Below are positions 54,914-63,200 of a DNA stretch of 64,000 nucleotides, piece after piece; position 1 is the first letter of the stretch; every line of letters starts with the position of its first letter. The position numbers and the translations under genes are program-made. The stretch spans positions 620,001 to 684,000 of the forward strand of contig NZ_QGLE01000001.1 in the NCBI RefSeq assembly GCF_003173035.1, in the 5' to 3' direction. Under the pieces are notes generated by a model, which saw nothing but the letters and a program-made list of their open reading frames with translations, was not told where the DNA came from and did not search any database. The stretch is from Zavarzinia aquatilis (lineage in GTDB: Bacteria > Pseudomonadota > Alphaproteobacteria > Zavarziniales > Zavarziniaceae).

Positions 54914-55825
54914 ATGTCCATCGGCAGCCAGTCCTACGCCGACGATCCGCGCAACGAGACCGTCCTCGTCCATGTGAACGGGCAGCTGGTGCCGCGGAGC
55001 GAGGCCAGGGTCTCGGTCTTCGACGCGGGCTTCGTGCTGGGCGACGGGGTGTGGGAAGGCTTCCGGCTGGTGCGTGGCCGCGTCGCCTTCATGGAACGCC
55101 ATCTCGACCGGCTGTTCGCCGGGGCCCGCGCCATCGACCTCGACATCGGCCGCAGCCGGATCGAACTCGCCGCCGCGCTTTACGAGACCGTGGTCGCCAA
55201 CGACATGGTCGACGGCGTGCATATCCGCCTGATGGTCACGCGCGGCCTGAAGAAGACGCCGAACCAGGATCCGCGCATGACCGTGGGACCGGCCACCCTC
55301 GTCATCGTCGCGGAATGGAAGGAGCCGGCCCCTGCCCTGTTCAAGCGCGGCCTGCACCTCGCCTCGACCCCGATCCGCTGCACCCCGGCCGATATGTTCG
55401 ACATGCGCCTGAACAGCCATTCGCGCCTGAACCTGATCATCGCCCTCAACCATGCCATCAAGGCAGGCGCGGACGAGGCCCTGATGCTCGACCCGCAGGG
55501 CTTCGTCTCGAGCTGCAACGCGACCAATTTCTTCATGGTGAAGCGCGGCGTGATCCTGACCTCGACCGGGGACTACTGCTTCAACGGCATCACCCGGGCC
55601 CATGTCATCGAACAGGCGCGCGCCAACAACATCCCGATCGAGCTGCGCAATTTCACCCTGTCCGATGTCGCCAACGCCGACGAGGCCTTCGTCACCGGCA
55701 CCTTCGGCGGCGTGACCCCGGCGACCAAGCTGGACGGCAAACCCATCGGCACCGGCAAGCCGGGACCACGGACGGAAGCCATGGCGACCTTCTACAAGCG
55801 CCTTCGGGACGCCGAAGGCGCCTGA
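54914..55825 (+). CDS. Class IV aminotransferase-like protein lacking the catalytic lysine
   Basis: A 303-residue protein with the fold of branched-chain/D-amino-acid aminotransferases: VHVNGQLVP (about 19-27), SVFDAGFVLGDGVWEGFRL (about 34-52) and TFGGVTPATKLDG near the end. The motif that normally reads KxLN is NSHSRLNLI (167-175), with Ser170 where lysine is expected, and the catalytic Glu motif is replaced by SSCNATNFF (199-207). Both key residues therefore appear missing. It could be a divergent enzyme or a non-catalytic PLP-binding relative. It is co-transcribed with the sulfotransferase-like gene, and its last codons lie inside a 58-bp tandem repeat. Confidence 0.82.
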   Translation: MSIGSQSYADDPRNETVLVHVNGQLVPRSEARVSVFDAGFVLGDGVWEGFRLVRGRVAFMERHLDRLFAGARAIDLDIGRSRIELAAALYETVVANDMVDGVHIRLMVTRGLKKTPNQDPRMTVGPATLVIVAEWKEPAPALFKRGLHLASTPIRCTPADMFDMRLNSHSRLNLIIALNHAIKAGADEALMLDPQGFVSSCNATNFFMVKRGVILTSTGDYCFNGITRAHVIEQARANNIPIELRNFTLSDVANADEAFVTGTFGGVTPATKLDGKPIGTGKPGPRTEAMATFYKRLRDAEGA

Positions 55826-55941
55826 GTTCTGGCGGCAAAGGCCGCCGGGTTACAAGCGTCTTCGGGACGCCGAAGGCGCCTGAGTTCTGGCGGCAAAGGC
55901 CGCCGGGTTACAAGCGTCTTCGGGATGCCGAAGGCGCCTGA
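55794..55941. repeat. 58-bp tandem repeat carrying hairpins at the 3' end of a gene
   Basis: Units begin at 55794, 55852 and 55910 (the last partial), a period of 58 bp. Each contains a 10-bp stem-loop, GCGCCTTCGG-GACG-CCGAAGGCGC in unit 1 (55798-55821), and the full units also contain GGCGGC-AAAG-GCCGCC. In later units the C-to-T change in the left arm still pairs as G-U. Unit 1 includes the last codons and TGA of the aminotransferase gene. The hairpins probably end transcription from both sides. Confidence 0.9.
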
Positions 55942-55950
55942 CCCCGCCCG

Positions 55951-57561
55951 TCAGGCTGCGGCCCGGACTGCCGGGGCCGCCCGGCCGAGGATCATGTCCG
56001 CCGCCTTTTCCGCGATCATGATCGTCGGCGCGTTGGTATTGCCCGAGACGACATTCGGCATGATCGAGGCATCGACGACGCGCAGGCCCTCGATGCCGTG
56101 CACTTTCAACTCGGGCGAGACCACGGCCATCGGATCGGTGCCCATGCGCGCCGTGCCCACCGGGTGATAGGCGGTTTCCGCCTTGGCCCTGATGTAACGG
56201 CGGATCGCCTCGCGGCTCGAGCAATCGGGGCCGGGCCGGACTTCCCGCCCGCGATAGCCATCGAAGGCCCTGGCGGCGAAAATCTCGCGTCCGATCAGGA
56301 TGCTCTCGACCATCACCTCGAGGTCTTCCGGCGCCTCCAGGTAATTCGGCTGGATGAGCGGCGCGGCCAGCGGATCGGCCGAATGCAGGCCGAGGAAGCC
56401 GCGCGAGGCCGGCCGCACCGGATAGAAATCGAGCTGCGAACCCTTGCCGCCCAGATGCTGGCGGCCATGATCGACGGCGAGGCTGGACAGGAAGAAACCC
56501 TGCAGGTCCGGCGCCTCCAGCCCCGGGCGGGACGAGGCATAGACCCCGGATTCGAAACCGTGGCTCGCCCCCGCGCCCTTCTTGGTGAAGACATATTTCG
56601 CCAGCGTGCGGATCTGGCCCCAGGGCGTCAGCAGCTCGTCGTAAGAAACACCGGCCGGGCAATCGTAATAGAGCCCGATGCCGAGGTGATCCTGCAGGTT
56701 CCGCCCCACCCCCGGCAGGTCGAGGACGACGGGAATGCCGTGGCGGCGAATCTCCTGCCCCGGGCCGATGCCGGAGAGGAGGAGGAGCTGGGGCGAATTC
56801 ACCGCCCCACCGGACAGGATCACCTCCCGCGACGCCCGCACCACCTCGCGCCGGCCGCCTCGGGCGATCTCGACCCCGGTGGCGCGGCCGCCCTCGACCA
56901 GCACCTTTGTCGCCTGCGCCCGCGTGATCACGGTGAGGTTCGTCCGCCCTTCGGAGGCGCCGAGGAAGGCGCGCGCGGTCGACCAGCGGCGGTTGTTCTT
57001 GCAGGTTCGCTGATAGACGCCGACGCCATGCAGATGGTCGCCGTCGTTGAAATCGGCGGTATGGGGCAGCCCGGCTTGCTTGCCCGCCTTGATGAAGACA
57101 TCGACGAGGGGATTGGGTTCGGCGAAATCCTGCACGTTCAGGGGGCCGCCCTGACCGTGCGACGCATCCGCCCCGCGCTCGTTGTGTTCGGAGCGCATGA
57201 AATAGGGCAGCACCTCGTCCCACGACCAGCCACGACAGCCGGCCTGCGCCCAATTGTCGTAATCGGAACGGTGGCCCCTTATATAGACCATGCCATTGAT
57301 CGCGGAGGAGCCGCCGAGCACCTTGCCGCGCGGCCAGAACAGGCGCCGCCCGTCCAGATGGGCCTGCGGCTCGGTCTCGAAATGCCAGTTCACCGATTTG
57401 CCGCCGACCAGCACCTTCATGCCCGTCGGCATGTGGATGAAGGGATTCCAGTCCTTGCCGCCCGCCTCCAGCAGAGCGACCTTCACGGCGGGGTCGGCCG
57501 ACAGGCGATGCGCGAGGACGCAGCCGGCGGAGCCCGCGCCGACGATGACATAGTCGTACAT
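55951..57561 (-). CDS. GMC-family oxidoreductase (choline dehydrogenase-like)
   Basis: A 536-residue FAD-dependent alcohol oxidoreductase. The ADP-binding loop is VGAGSAG (about 7-13), the GMC signatures are PRGKVLGGSSAINGMVYIRG (about 78-97) and GAVNSPQLLLLSGIGP (about 259-274), and the catalytic His lies in AYHPVGTARMG with Asn in NTNAPTIMIAEKAAD. AGGAAAC precedes the ATG. It resembles choline/alcohol dehydrogenases, but no betaine genes are adjacent, so the substrate alcohol is open. It converges on the hairpin repeat. Confidence 0.9.
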   Translation of the reverse strand: MYDYVIVGAGSAGCVLAHRLSADPAVKVALLEAGGKDWNPFIHMPTGMKVLVGGKSVNWHFETEPQAHLDGRRLFWPRGKVLGGSSAINGMVYIRGHRSDYDNWAQAGCRGWSWDEVLPYFMRSEHNERGADASHGQGGPLNVQDFAEPNPLVDVFIKAGKQAGLPHTADFNDGDHLHGVGVYQRTCKNNRRWSTARAFLGASEGRTNLTVITRAQATKVLVEGGRATGVEIARGGRREVVRASREVILSGGAVNSPQLLLLSGIGPGQEIRRHGIPVVLDLPGVGRNLQDHLGIGLYYDCPAGVSYDELLTPWGQIRTLAKYVFTKKGAGASHGFESGVYASSRPGLEAPDLQGFFLSSLAVDHGRQHLGGKGSQLDFYPVRPASRGFLGLHSADPLAAPLIQPNYLEAPEDLEVMVESILIGREIFAARAFDGYRGREVRPGPDCSSREAIRRYIRAKAETAYHPVGTARMGTDPMAVVSPELKVHGIEGLRVVDASIMPNVVSGNTNAPTIMIAEKAADMILGRAAPAVRAAA

Positions 57562-57657
57562 GTTTCCTCTCCCCCGCCCTTGTCGATGCAGGCGGTTATT
57601 GTGATTATTCGTCACATTCTGCCGCAGGAAACGAGAGCGCGGCAAGGGGAGAGAAAC

Positions 57658-57987
57658 ATGAACGACGGTCTCTACAAGGCGGTGCTGGTTTTGCTCGGTC
57701 TCGGCTTCGCCGTGGCCTTCGCGGTCATCTGCCTGCCGCCGCTGATCGCGAACCCGGATATCCTCGGCGCGCTCGGCCAGGGGTTCGTCAATCCCTATTC
57801 GACCGGCTATTCGCTCGACGTGCTGACCTGCTGGGCCGTGCTCGCCGTCTTCGTCCTGTGGGAGCGGCAGACGCTCGGCATCCGCCATGGCTGGATCGCC
57901 CTCGCGCTCGGCGTCGCGCCGGGTGTCGCCACCGGTTTCGCCTTCTATCTGCTGCTGCGCGCCCACGCGCTGCGCGGCAGGGCTTGA
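57658..57987 (+). CDS. DUF2834 small membrane protein
   Basis: A 109-residue protein with three hydrophobic segments (about 7-29, 52-68 and 78-97). The region FVNPYSTGYSLDVLTCWAVL (about 43-62) matches the DUF2834 family. Location is the inner membrane; function is unknown. AAGGGGAGAG precedes the ATG. It is divergent from the GMC oxidoreductase with 96 bp between starts. Confidence 0.8.
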   Translation: MNDGLYKAVLVLLGLGFAVAFAVICLPPLIANPDILGALGQGFVNPYSTGYSLDVLTCWAVLAVFVLWERQTLGIRHGWIALALGVAPGVATGFAFYLLLRAHALRGRA

Positions 57988-58032
57988 TTGGCGGGGCTTG
58001 ACCGGCGGCGGCGGCGGGCAGATGGTCGGGGC

Positions 58033-58494
58033 ATGATCATTCGCGCCCTGCCCCTTCTCGGCTTCCTCCTCGCGACGCCGGCCCTGGCCGCCAATCCGCC
58101 TCCCGGCGGCAGCGTGCCGCTTGGCCTGCGCCTGCTCTTCGTCGCCGTCGACCGCAACGCCGACGGGCGGATTGACGATGCCGAGGCGGATCAATTCGTC
58201 GACCGGCTCTTCGCCGCCGCCGATACCAATGGCGATGCCCGGGTCAGTCTGGCCGAAGCCCTGGCCTTGCAGGAAAAGCTCGCCCCCGGCGCGCAGAGCC
58301 GGAAACAGGTGAGCGCGCAGTTCAAGCGCCTCGACCTCAACCGCGACGGCGTCCTCGACGGGCGGGAAGCGAACAAGGCCGCCCTCGCCCATTTCGCCTT
58401 TCTCGACACCGACAAGGATGGCGCGGTCACGCTCGCCGATCTGGCCGGCCGCGACCTGACCGCCCCCGACCTCGGCACGCTGTCCGCGCGCTGA
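58033..58494 (+). CDS. Secreted protein with four EF-hands
   Basis: A 153-residue protein with a signal peptide (about 1-20, ending ALAAN) and four EF-hand loops: DRNADGRIDDAE (40-51), DTNGDARVSLAE (64-75), DLNRDGVLDGRE (101-112) and DTDKDGAVTLAD (125-136). The first three have the full calcium-ligand pattern; the fourth ends in Asp instead of Glu, which usually weakens binding. It should be a periplasmic calcium-binding protein. The start ATG 58033 is chosen because it gives a proper signal peptide. A lipoprotein gene follows. Confidence 0.85.
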   Translation: MIIRALPLLGFLLATPALAANPPPGGSVPLGLRLLFVAVDRNADGRIDDAEADQFVDRLFAAADTNGDARVSLAEALALQEKLAPGAQSRKQVSAQFKRLDLNRDGVLDGREANKAALAHFAFLDTDKDGAVTLADLAGRDLTAPDLGTLSAR

Positions 58495-58557
58495 AGCCCC
58501 TTGCCTCACCCGCCGGCCGGCCACAATCTGCGGCTGTCGCGATCACGGAGGGGCCGC

Positions 58558-59139
58558 ATGAGAAACCACATCCTGGCCCTGCTGGCCACCGTCCTGCTCG
58601 CGGGCTGCGCGGCCGCGGACGTGCCCGCCACCGATGATCCGGCCGTAAAATTGCAGCAGGCCCGTCAGCTGTTCAGCGTGGAAGGCCGCCCGGCCCAGGC
58701 GGAGCGCCTGATTCAGGAAGCCATGGCGACCTATCGGGAGAGCGGCGATGCGCAGGGTCTCGCCCTCGCCCACCGCGAATACGCCTATTTCCTCAGCACG
58801 CCGGGCACCGATGCGATCATCGCCAATCCGGGCGGCGCGCAGGCCCCGGCATCGCCCGAGCGTCTGAAGCGGGCGCTGGGCGAAATGCGCGAGGCCAGCA
58901 CGCTCTTTGCCCAGCTGAATATTTTCGACCGTCTGTCCAACACCGCCATGGGGGAAGCGCGCATCGAACATGATCTGGACGACACGGCCGCCGCGTGCGC
59001 GTCGCTGACCCGCAGCCTCGCGGCGAGCGATAAACAGACCGCGCTCCATCCCGACCGGAAACCCAATCTGCCGCCGGGCATGAACAGTTTCGCCGATCTG
59101 ATCGGCCACTTCCGCAAGGAATACGGTTGCCCGCCGTGA
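58558..59139 (+). CDS. Putative lipoprotein with TPR-like helices
   Basis: A 193-residue lipoprotein with lipobox LLAGC (Cys17). Residues 32-130 are helical with repeated Ala/Leu/Arg patterns such as ARQLFSVEGRPAQAERLIQEA, reminiscent of a tetratricopeptide-like fold. Two cysteines occur later (CASL about 160 and GCPP near the end). GGAGGGG precedes the ATG. Family unknown; an envelope role is inferred. Confidence 0.68.
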   Translation: MRNHILALLATVLLAGCAAADVPATDDPAVKLQQARQLFSVEGRPAQAERLIQEAMATYRESGDAQGLALAHREYAYFLSTPGTDAIIANPGGAQAPASPERLKRALGEMREASTLFAQLNIFDRLSNTAMGEARIEHDLDDTAAACASLTRSLAASDKQTALHPDRKPNLPPGMNSFADLIGHFRKEYGCPP

Positions 59140-59498
59140 CCCGCCGCCCCCGCCTGATCGAGATCGCCCTCGTCGCCGCGCTGGCCTTCGGCACCGTGGT
59201 CGTCGCCCTGGCGGCGCCGCTGATCGACTGGTCGCGGCTGCCCGGGCGGGCCAGCGTGCGGCCGGGCTATGTCACGATCTATCTGCCGCCGGCGCAGATC
59301 CGGGGCATCGACATCGGCTTCGCCCCCCTGCCCCTGCCCGCCCCCAAGGACGAGGCGGACTGGCAGCGACTGGAGGCGGATACCGCCCTGCCGCGCCTGT
59401 TGCGGAACGGCGCCGTGGCGGCGCTGGTCGGCGGGGTGGCCGGCTTGCCGCTTCTGCTGATCCTCGCCCTGCGCCGCATCCTCCGCAGCAGGGCCTGA
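59127..59498 (+). CDS. Small two-helix membrane protein
   Basis: A 123-residue protein with hydrophobic segments at about 11-32 and 96-116 and a short soluble part between, carrying VRPGYVTIYLPPAQIRG. TTG 59127 is preferred because AAGGA lies six bases upstream; GTG 59136, which overlaps the previous stop as GTGA, is the alternative. It overlaps the lipoprotein gene, so they are translationally coupled. No family or function recognised. Confidence 0.6.
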   Translation: MPAVTRRPRLIEIALVAALAFGTVVVALAAPLIDWSRLPGRASVRPGYVTIYLPPAQIRGIDIGFAPLPLPAPKDEADWQRLEADTALPRLLRNGAVAALVGGVAGLPLLLILALRRILRSRA

Positions 59499-59500
59499 GG

Positions 59501-59962
59501 TCAGGCGCCCCGGATCAGGCGCAGCAGGCCTTCCGCCCCGGCGCAGACATCGGCCCAGGCGATTTCGAAATCGCGCTCGCCGCCATAATAGGGATCGGCC
59601 ACCGCTTGGCCCTGCCGCCCCGGCACGTGATCGAGCAGCAGCGACAGAAGTGCCCCTCCGTCCGCCGGGCGCAGCCGGCGCAAGGCGGCGAGATTGTCAT
59701 GGTCGAGGGCGACGACGTGGTCGAAGCGCCGGAAATCCCCGGCCGTGACCTGCCGCCCGCGCAAGGTCCCGATCTCGACGCCATGGCGCCGCGCCACCGC
59801 CTGCGCCCTCGGGTCCGGCGCCTCGCCGACATGCCAGCCGCCGGTGCCGGCGGAATCGACCGTCACCGCCACCCCGTCCCGCGCCGCCAGATGGCGCAAG
59901 GCCCCCTCGGCCAGCGGCGAGCGGCAGATATTCCCGAGACAGACGAAAAGCACGGATGGCAC
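59501..59962 (-). CDS. Low-molecular-weight protein tyrosine phosphatase
   Basis: A 153-residue phosphatase with the P-loop VCLGNICRSP (7-16, catalytic Cys8 and Arg14) and the general acid Asp123 in VADPYYGG. It dephosphorylates tyrosine, or arginine in some members, and often controls exopolysaccharide synthesis when encoded near sugar genes, which is not the case here. It converges on the small membrane-protein gene with 2 bp between stops and lies next to the CRISPR locus by position only. Confidence 0.92.
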   Translation of the reverse strand: MPSVLFVCLGNICRSPLAEGALRHLAARDGVAVTVDSAGTGGWHVGEAPDPRAQAVARRHGVEIGTLRGRQVTAGDFRRFDHVVALDHDNLAALRRLRPADGGALLSLLLDHVPGRQGQAVADPYYGGERDFEIAWADVCAGAEGLLRLIRGA

Positions 59963-60040
59963 GAGGCAGGCTCCCCTGATGGCGCAAGCCCGGCTTAACC
60001 GCCGGACCGGTCCCGATCAAGCCCGGAAGTCATGCCCCCA

Positions 60041-60163
60041 AAACAAGAAGGGGACAGGCCGCAGCCCGTCCCCATTTGGTGCCTGTTCGGCTTGTTAACG
60101 GATGCCCCCAGTCACCAGACCGCTAAGGAATTTCAGGTGTTTGGCCAACCATTAATCGACAGT
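60041..60163 (-). ncRNA. Candidate tracrRNA of the type II-C CRISPR system
   Basis: A minus-strand unit of about 120 nt lies between cas9 and the phosphatase gene, divergent from cas9. A TTGACA box is suitably placed for a start near 60163. Within it are a nexus-like hairpin, GCC-GAACA-GGC preceded by AACAA (60081-60096), and a final hairpin GGGGAC-GGC / GCC-GTCCCC (60050-60073) followed by TTCTTGTTTT (60049-60040). Promoter, nexus and terminator in this order are what tracrRNAs of cas9 loci show. The stretch 60094-60129 just 5' of the nexus would be the anti-repeat. This is inference; the array needed to confirm pairing is outside the window. Confidence 0.7.
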
Positions 60164-60169
60164 GAGACG

Positions 60170-60198
60170 AGTTTTCCACTTTGACCTGTGGCTGTCAA
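60170..60198 (-). promoter_or_regulatory. Candidate tracrRNA promoter
   Basis: On the minus strand TTGACA (60198-60193) and AAAACT (60175-60170) are separated by 17 bp, matching sigma-70 spacing; the -10 box is weak. The -35 box is part of an inverted repeat TTGAC-N8-GTCAA (60181-60198) whose other arm, TTGACC, faces cas9, so the divergent transcripts may be co-regulated. Confidence 0.55.
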
Positions 60199-60247
60199 CC
60201 GGCACGCTGGGGGCACGGAAACAAGAACGACAACCGGAAGACGATTC

Positions 60248-63200
60248 ATGAGCGCTGCCCGTCCCTACCGCCTCGGCCTCGATCTCGGCTCCAATTCCAT
60301 CGGCTGGTTCATGGTCTGGCTCGATGCCGTGGGCGAGCCGGTCGAACTCGGCCCCGGCGGGGTCCGCATCTTCCCCGACGGGCGGGACGAGCGTTCGCGC
60401 GAGTCGAATGCCATGGCACGGCGTCTGGCGCGGGGAATGCGGCGGCGGCGCGACCGTTTCGTGCGGCGGCGCACCCGGCTGATGGCGGCGCTGATCGAGA
60501 GCGGGTTGATGCCGGCGGAAGCAGCGGCGCGGAAGGCGCTGGAGCCGCTCGACCCTTATGGCTTGCGGGCGGCGGCGCTCGCGGGGCCCCTGCCCCTCGG
60601 CCAGATCGGCCGGGCGATCTTCCACCTCGACCAGCGGCGCGGCTTCAAGTCGAACCGCAAGTCCGACAAGGCCGACGGCGAATCCGGCCTGATCAAGCAG
60701 GCGGCCGGGCGGCTGGAAGAGGCGATGAAAGCAGCAAACGCCCCCAGCCTCGGCCATTATCTGGCGGGGCGGAAGGCGGCGCGGCTGCCGGTGCGTACCC
60801 GGATGCAGGGCAGCGGCGCCAAGGCGTCCTATGATTTCTATCCGATGCGCGACATGGTCGAGGCGGAGTTCGAGGCGATCTGGGCGGCGCAGGCGCCCCA
60901 TCATCCCGAGATGACGGCGGCGGCCCATGACCGGCTGCACCGGCTGATCTTCTTCCAGCGTCCCCTGAAGCCGGTGCCGGCCGGCAAATGCAGCCTGTCG
61001 CCCGCCGTGGCCCGCGACGATGCAGAGGGCTTCCGCTGCCCGCGCGCCCATCCGCTGGCCCAGCGTTTCCGCATCTGGCAGGAGGTGCGCAACCTGCGTG
61101 TCCAGATCGCCGGCCAGGCCGACCGCGCCCTGAGCATCGAGGAGGGCGACCGTATCGCCCTCGCGCTTCTGGGCTCGAATGGCGTGTCCTTCGACAAGAT
61201 GCGCGCCTTGCTGAAACTGCCGTCCGGCAGCCGCTTCAATCTGGAAAGCGAGAAGCGCAAAGAGTTGAAGGGCGACGAGACGGCCAAGTGCCTAGTGAAC
61301 GGCAAGCTATTCGGCAAGGCCTGGCGCGCGTTTCCCCTGGAGCGGCAGATCGAGATCGTCACCCGCCTGATCGAGGAGGAGGACGAGAGCCGCCTGATCG
61401 ACTGGCTGCGGGCGGAAACCGGCGTCGATGCGGAGGTGGCGGAGAAGATCGCCGGCACGCTGCTGCCCGACGGCTATTCCCGCCTCGGCCTGCGCGCGAT
61501 CAAGGCGATCCTGCCCGAGATGGAAAAGGGCCTGCCCTATGACAAGGCCTGCATCACTGGCCTCGGCACCGCCCATTCGCCCCGCCCGACCGGGGAGCAG
61601 CGGGACCGCCTGCCCTATTACGGCGAATGGTTGCAGAACGAGGTGATGGGCAGCGGCGAGCCGTCGGACCCGCCGGAGAAGCGTTTCGGCCGCCTGCCCA
61701 ACCCGACGGTCCATATCGGCCTTGGCCAGTTGCGTCGCCTCGTCAACGCGCTGATCGAACGCTTCGGCCCGCCCGCCGAAGTCGTCGTCGAGATGACGCG
61801 GGAATTCCGCTACTCGCCCCAGAAGCTGAAGGAGATCGAACAGGAGCAAGCCAAGAACCAGCGGCGCAACGATCTGCGCCGCGAGGAATTGACGAAGTTG
61901 GGTCAGGCGGTCAATCACCGCAACCTGCTGAAACTGCGCCTGTGGGAGGAGTTGAACCGCAACGATCCAGCCGACCGCCATTGCCCCTTCAGTGGCGAGC
62001 GGATTTCGGTCGAGACCCTGCTGTCCGACGCGGTGGAGATCGAACATCTGATCCCCTTCCAGATCAGTTTCGACGACAGTCCGGCGAACAAGACCGTGGC
62101 CATGCGCTATGCCAATCGCCACAAGGGCCGGAAAACGCCCCATCAGGCCTTCGGCAACAGCCCGACGATCGAGGGCAAATCTTACCTCTGGTCGGACATC
62201 GTGGCCCGCGCCGCGCTTTTGCCCCGCAACAAGCGCTGGCGCTTCGCCCCCGACGCGCTGGAACGGGCGGACCGGGAGGGCGGCTTCCTCGCCCGGCAAC
62301 TGAACGAGACCGGCTGGCTGGCCCGCATGGCCAAGGATTACATGGGCGCGGTCTGCGACCCCAACAAGGTCTGGGTCATCCCCGGCCGATTGACCGCGCT
62401 CATCCGGGCGAAATGGGGCCTGAACTTCTCCGACGCCAAGGACCGCAACGACCACCGCCACCACGGCATCGACGCGCTGGTCGCCGCCCTGACCAGCCGC
62501 AGCCTGCTGCAAGCCATGGCCTCGGCCTTCGTCGAGGAGCAGGACCGGATCATCGTGCCGGAACCCTGGCCGGGCTTCCGCGACCAGGTGCTGCGCTGGC
62601 GGAACACGATGACCGTCTCGCACAAGCCGGAACACGGCACCGCCGGCCGCCTGCACGAGGACACGGCCTATGGCCTCGTGCGCGATCCGGCAGCGGAAGG
62701 GGGCAAGAACCTTGTCTACCGCAAGGCCTTCACCAGCCTGACCGAGAAGGAAATCGGCAATATCCGCGACCGCCGCCTGCGCGACATGGTGGCGGTGTAT
62801 TGGGCGACCGCCAAGGCATCGGGCATCAAGCTCGACCAGGCCCTGCAGGATTTCGCGGCCGAAGTACGCGACCGCGACCCGCATGTCCGCGACGGCATCC
62901 GCCACGTCCGCCTGCTGAAGCCCGAGAAGGCGGACTATCTGGTGCCGATCAAGGGGCCGGACGGCGTGCCCTACAAGGCCTATGCCGCGGGCGAGAATGC
63001 CTTCATCGACATTCTGGAGACGGCGGACGGCCGCTGGATCGGCGAGGTGACCACGGTCTTCGCCGCCAACCGCCCGGATTACCGGCAGGCCTGGCGTGAC
63101 GATGCCGGCCTTCGTTTCATCATGCGGGTGTTCAAGGGCGATTTGCTGCGCATCGAAATCAATGGCCAGCACAAAATCGTAGTCGTGAGGCGTCTGGAGC

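Noticed and set aside
55051-55941. An overlapping 296-codon frame in the aminotransferase region, ending in the tandem repeat
   Set aside because: It is an Arg/Pro-rich out-of-frame shadow; it ends with the same peptide only because the 58-bp repeat shifts frame.
60094-60216. A CRISPR array upstream of cas9
   Set aside because: Only single occurrences and short shared strings such as ATGCCCCCA are present; there is no regular repeat-spacer pattern.
60188-60247. GTG start giving Cas9 twenty extra residues
   Set aside because: The extension is not Cas9-like and would place the start within the divergent promoter region; ATG 60248 begins just before the RuvC-I strand.
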